From assembly GCA_024679435.1 (NCBI GenBank), contig JAIBDK010000130.1, positions 1 to 6,791 of the forward strand: 6,791 nucleotides of DNA, given 5' to 3'. This document shows positions 4,738 through 6,791 of the stretch, piece after piece. The notes under the pieces are model-generated. The model saw nothing but the letters and a program-made list of their open reading frames with translations, made no database searches and had not been told where the DNA came from. Source of the DNA: Gammaproteobacteria bacterium (GTDB taxonomy: Bacteria; Pseudomonadota; Gammaproteobacteria; Arenicellales; Poriferihabitantaceae). The position numbers and the translations under genes are program-made. Each line of letters opens with the position of its first letter. Position 1 is the stretch's first letter.

Positions 4738-6579
4738 ATGCCTGACTATAAATCCTGGACAACTACCCGAGGCCGGACCATGGCCGGAGCCCGTGCACTG
4801 TGGCGCGCCACAGGTATGACCGATGATGATTTCAATAAACCCATTGTCGCTGTTGCCAACTCATTCACCCAGTTTGTTCCAGGGCATGTTCACCTTAAAG
4901 ATATGGGCCAACTGGTTGCCCGGGAAATTGAAGCTACCGGCGGCGTTGCCAAGGAGTTCAACACTATCGCAGTAGACGATGGCATTGCAATGGGTCATGG
5001 CGGGATGCTTTACTCATTGCCATCCCGTGAAATAATTGCTGATTCGGTAGAATACATGGTAAACGCACACTGTGCAGATGCCCTGATTTGCATTTCGAAC
5101 TGCGACAAAATCACACCCGGCATGCTGATGGCTGCGATGCGCTTGAATATTCCCGCTATTTTTGTTTCTGGCGGGCCGATGGAGGCAGGCAAGGTTACTG
5201 AGGATGATCACGAGCGATCCGTTGATTTGGTTGACGCCATGATGGTCGCTGCAGCGGATGACGTGTCGGACGAAGACACCCTTGAAATGGAACGATCAGC
5301 ATGCCCCACCTGCGGATCCTGTTCAGGCATGTTCACCGCAAACTCCATGAACTGTCTTACTGAGGCGCTAGGACTGGCGTTGCCCGGAAACGGCACCATC
5401 GTTGCAACTCACAGCCAGCGTGAAGACCTGTTTCTGGAAGCGGGCAGAACTATCGTTGGGTTAGCCAAGAGCCATTATGAAGATGACAATTACGATGCGC
5501 TCCCCAGAAATATCGCTAATTTTGATGCTTTTGAAAATGCCATGTCCGTAGATATTGCAATGGGAGGCTCCACCAACACTGTTTTGCACCTTCTCGCTGC
5601 AGCTCAGGAAGGGGAAATTGATTTCACCATGGAAGACATTGATCGATTGAGTCGCAAGGTACCAAATCTATGCAAAGTCGCACCAGCCACACCCGAATTC
5701 CATGTTGAGGATGTTCATCGTGCCGGAGGTATCATGGCGATCGTTGGCGAACTGGACCGTGCTGGATTGATTCATCGGGACGCCAAATGTATCCATTCGT
5801 CCAATATGGGCGAGGCCATTTCAAAATGGGATATCACGCTGACTGAAAACCAGGACCGTAAGGATTTCTTTCGAGCCGCCCCGGGCGGCGTGCCGACCCA
5901 GATAGCGTTCAGTCAAAACAAACGCTATAAAACCCTGGATCTGGATCGCAAAGGTGGCTGCATACGAGATCTGGAGCACGCATACAGCAAGGACGGAGGT
6001 TTGGCCGTGCTCTTCGGCAATCTTGCTGAAGATGGCTCCATCGTAAAAACTGCGGGTGTCGATGAAAGCATTCTGACATTCAGTGGTCCGGCGCGCGTGT
6101 TTGAAAGCCAGGATGCGGCAGTTGACGGCATTCTCGGCAACCAGATTATCGAAGGTGACGTGGTGGTAATTCGATATGAAGGCCCCAAAGGCGGGCCGGG
6201 CATGCAAGAAATGCTGTATCCAACCACTTACCTGAAATCAAAAAAGCTGGGAAAAGCCTGCGCACTGATTACAGACGGTCGTTTTTCCGGCGGCTCTTCA
6301 GGGCTGTCAATCGGTCATGTGTCACCTGAGGCTGCCGAAGGTGGACTGATCGGGCTGGTGAAAGAAGGAGATATTATAGAATTTGACATTCCCAACCGCT
6401 CCGTTAATCTCGCGGTGGAGCAAACGGTTTTGAACCAGAGGCGGGCTGATATGGATGCCAAAGGTAAGGCCGGATGGAAACCGAATCGGGATCGCGTGGT
6501 CAGTACTGCACTCAAAGCCTATGGTGCCCTGGCCACCAGTGCATCCAAAGGTGCTGTTCGAAACGTAGACCAGCTTTAA
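4738..6579 (+). CDS. ilvD: Dihydroxy-acid dehydratase
   Basis: 613-residue cytoplasmic enzyme that dehydrates 2,3-dihydroxy-isovalerate and 2,3-dihydroxy-3-methylvalerate to the keto acids that yield valine and isoleucine (and leucine, pantothenate). It is very close to E. coli IlvD (616 aa) along its whole length. Expected cluster and metal positions are kept: Asp81 in VDDGIAMGHG, Cys122, Asp123 and Lys124 in SNCDKITPG, and Cys195 in ACPTCGSCSGMFTANSMNC. The C-terminal half has YEGPKGGPGMQEM and TDGRFSGGSSGLSIGHVSPEA, the substrate and metal region. The start MPDYKSWTTTRGRTMAGARALW matches the family start exactly. It follows ispG by 86 nt with no convincing terminator or promoter between, so partial read-through from ispG is possible. 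No leader peptide or attenuator is visible. A strong terminator follows. Confidence 0.98.
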   Translation: MPDYKSWTTTRGRTMAGARALWRATGMTDDDFNKPIVAVANSFTQFVPGHVHLKDMGQLVAREIEATGGVAKEFNTIAVDDGIAMGHGGMLYSLPSREIIADSVEYMVNAHCADALICISNCDKITPGMLMAAMRLNIPAIFVSGGPMEAGKVTEDDHERSVDLVDAMMVAAADDVSDEDTLEMERSACPTCGSCSGMFTANSMNCLTEALGLALPGNGTIVATHSQREDLFLEAGRTIVGLAKSHYEDDNYDALPRNIANFDAFENAMSVDIAMGGSTNTVLHLLAAAQEGEIDFTMEDIDRLSRKVPNLCKVAPATPEFHVEDVHRAGGIMAIVGELDRAGLIHRDAKCIHSSNMGEAISKWDITLTENQDRKDFFRAAPGGVPTQIAFSQNKRYKTLDLDRKGGCIRDLEHAYSKDGGLAVLFGNLAEDGSIVKTAGVDESILTFSGPARVFESQDAAVDGILGNQIIEGDVVVIRYEGPKGGPGMQEMLYPTTYLKSKKLGKACALITDGRFSGGSSGLSIGHVSPEAAEGGLIGLVKEGDIIEFDIPNRSVNLAVEQTVLNQRRADMDAKGKAGWKPNRDRVVSTALKAYGALATSASKGAVRNVDQL

Positions 6580-6616
6580 CTTAGATCTGAATGCTTGCTG
6601 GCCCCTTTTACGGGTC

Positions 6617-6653
6617 ATCACAGTCGCTTTTTTTAAAAGCGACTGTGATTTTT
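6617..6653 (+). terminator. Intrinsic terminator of ilvD
   Basis: A perfect 15-bp stem (6617-6631 with 6635-6649) closes a 3-nt T loop and is followed by a T run (6650-6653). The stem core is CACAGTCGC/GCGACTGTG. It begins 37 nt after the ilvD stop. Read on the minus strand the hairpin has no following T run, so it should terminate ilvD transcripts mainly and not the convergent gene. Confidence 0.93.
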
Positions 6654-6702
6654 CAATCCACGAAAACTCTCATTGAAACACGAGCGATCAATGTGGGGTT
6701 TC

Positions 6703-6791
6703 CTAGCTAATTACATTTGATTCAGGCCCGTACGGAAAGCCTGTTATGTTGTCTGCCCCCGTTTCTGTGACCACCAAAATATCGTGTTCGC
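6703..6791 (-). CDS. C-terminal end of a probable M24-family metallopeptidase (partial)
   Basis: The last 28 codons of a gene entering from the right edge, ending with TAG at 6705-6703. The peptide contains DILVVTETGADNITGFPYGPE. A hydrophobic strand, then TETGA, then FPYGPE/N is the usual tail of creatinase/Xaa-Pro aminopeptidase-like (M24, pita-bread fold) proteins. The other two minus-strand frames give no family-like peptide. The catalytic metal-binding region lies outside the window, so the exact enzyme (dipeptidase, creatinase or other hydrolase) cannot be named. It is convergent with ilvD, and the terminator hairpin lies between the two stops. Confidence 0.6.
   Translation of the reverse strand, partial: EHDILVVTETGADNITGFPYGPESNVIS

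Noticed and set aside
5821..6207. 128-codon minus-strand open frame inside ilvD
   Set aside because: It is a shadow of a highly conserved enzyme gene; its peptide has no recognisable domain.
6601..6660. Bidirectional terminator serving both ilvD and the convergent gene
   Set aside because: The stem is followed by T bases only on the plus strand; on the minus strand GACCCG follows, so minus-strand termination is not supported.

Overview
The window looks like core chromosome of a gammaproteobacterium, roughly in the Pseudomonas/Cellvibrio/Oceanospirillum neighbourhood. This rests on remembered gene order and protein families, not on a database search. The order birA, coaX, a SPOR-like membrane protein gene, then tRNA genes matches the stretch that leads into tufB in Pseudomonas. 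The tRNA order Thr(UGU), Tyr(GUA) matches the start of the thrU-tyrU-glyT-thrT-tufB operon of enterics. Both tRNA genes encode their 3' CCA, and base composition is even, with no obvious foreign island.

Left part (1-926, minus strand): two tRNA genes. tRNA-Tyr(GUA) is ordinary. The upstream tRNA-Thr(UGU) is split in its anticodon loop by a 320-nt insertion that folds as an ORF-less group I intron of the Azoarcus-like (IC3) kind. The splice sites follow group I rules: a U at the 5' exon end, a G as the last intron base, P1 formed with the anticodon itself, and a 3-bp P10. Conserved P3, P4, P7 and P8 strands are present, with GNRA loops on several helices. This is the most interesting item in the window. 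Two candidate promoters lie upstream, the distal one with a GC-rich discriminator typical of stringently controlled tRNA operons. The operon runs off the left edge, probably towards tRNA-Gly, tRNA-Thr(GGU) and tufB.

Middle part (927-3393, minus strand): a tight three-gene operon with overlapping stop and start codons. It runs birA (biotin-protein ligase without the usual N-terminal DNA-binding domain), coaX (type III pantothenate kinase, CoA synthesis) and a SPOR-like single-pass membrane protein that starts at TTG.

Right part (3394-6791): a short divergent promoter region, then ispG (MEP isoprenoid pathway) and ilvD (branched-chain amino acid synthesis) on the plus strand. Both encode [4Fe-4S] enzymes. 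IspG belongs to a sequence subtype clearly different from E. coli IspG and lies outside the usual rodZ-ispG-hisS context. A strong intrinsic terminator follows ilvD. At the right edge is the last 28 codons of a convergent minus-strand gene, probably an M24-family metallopeptidase.
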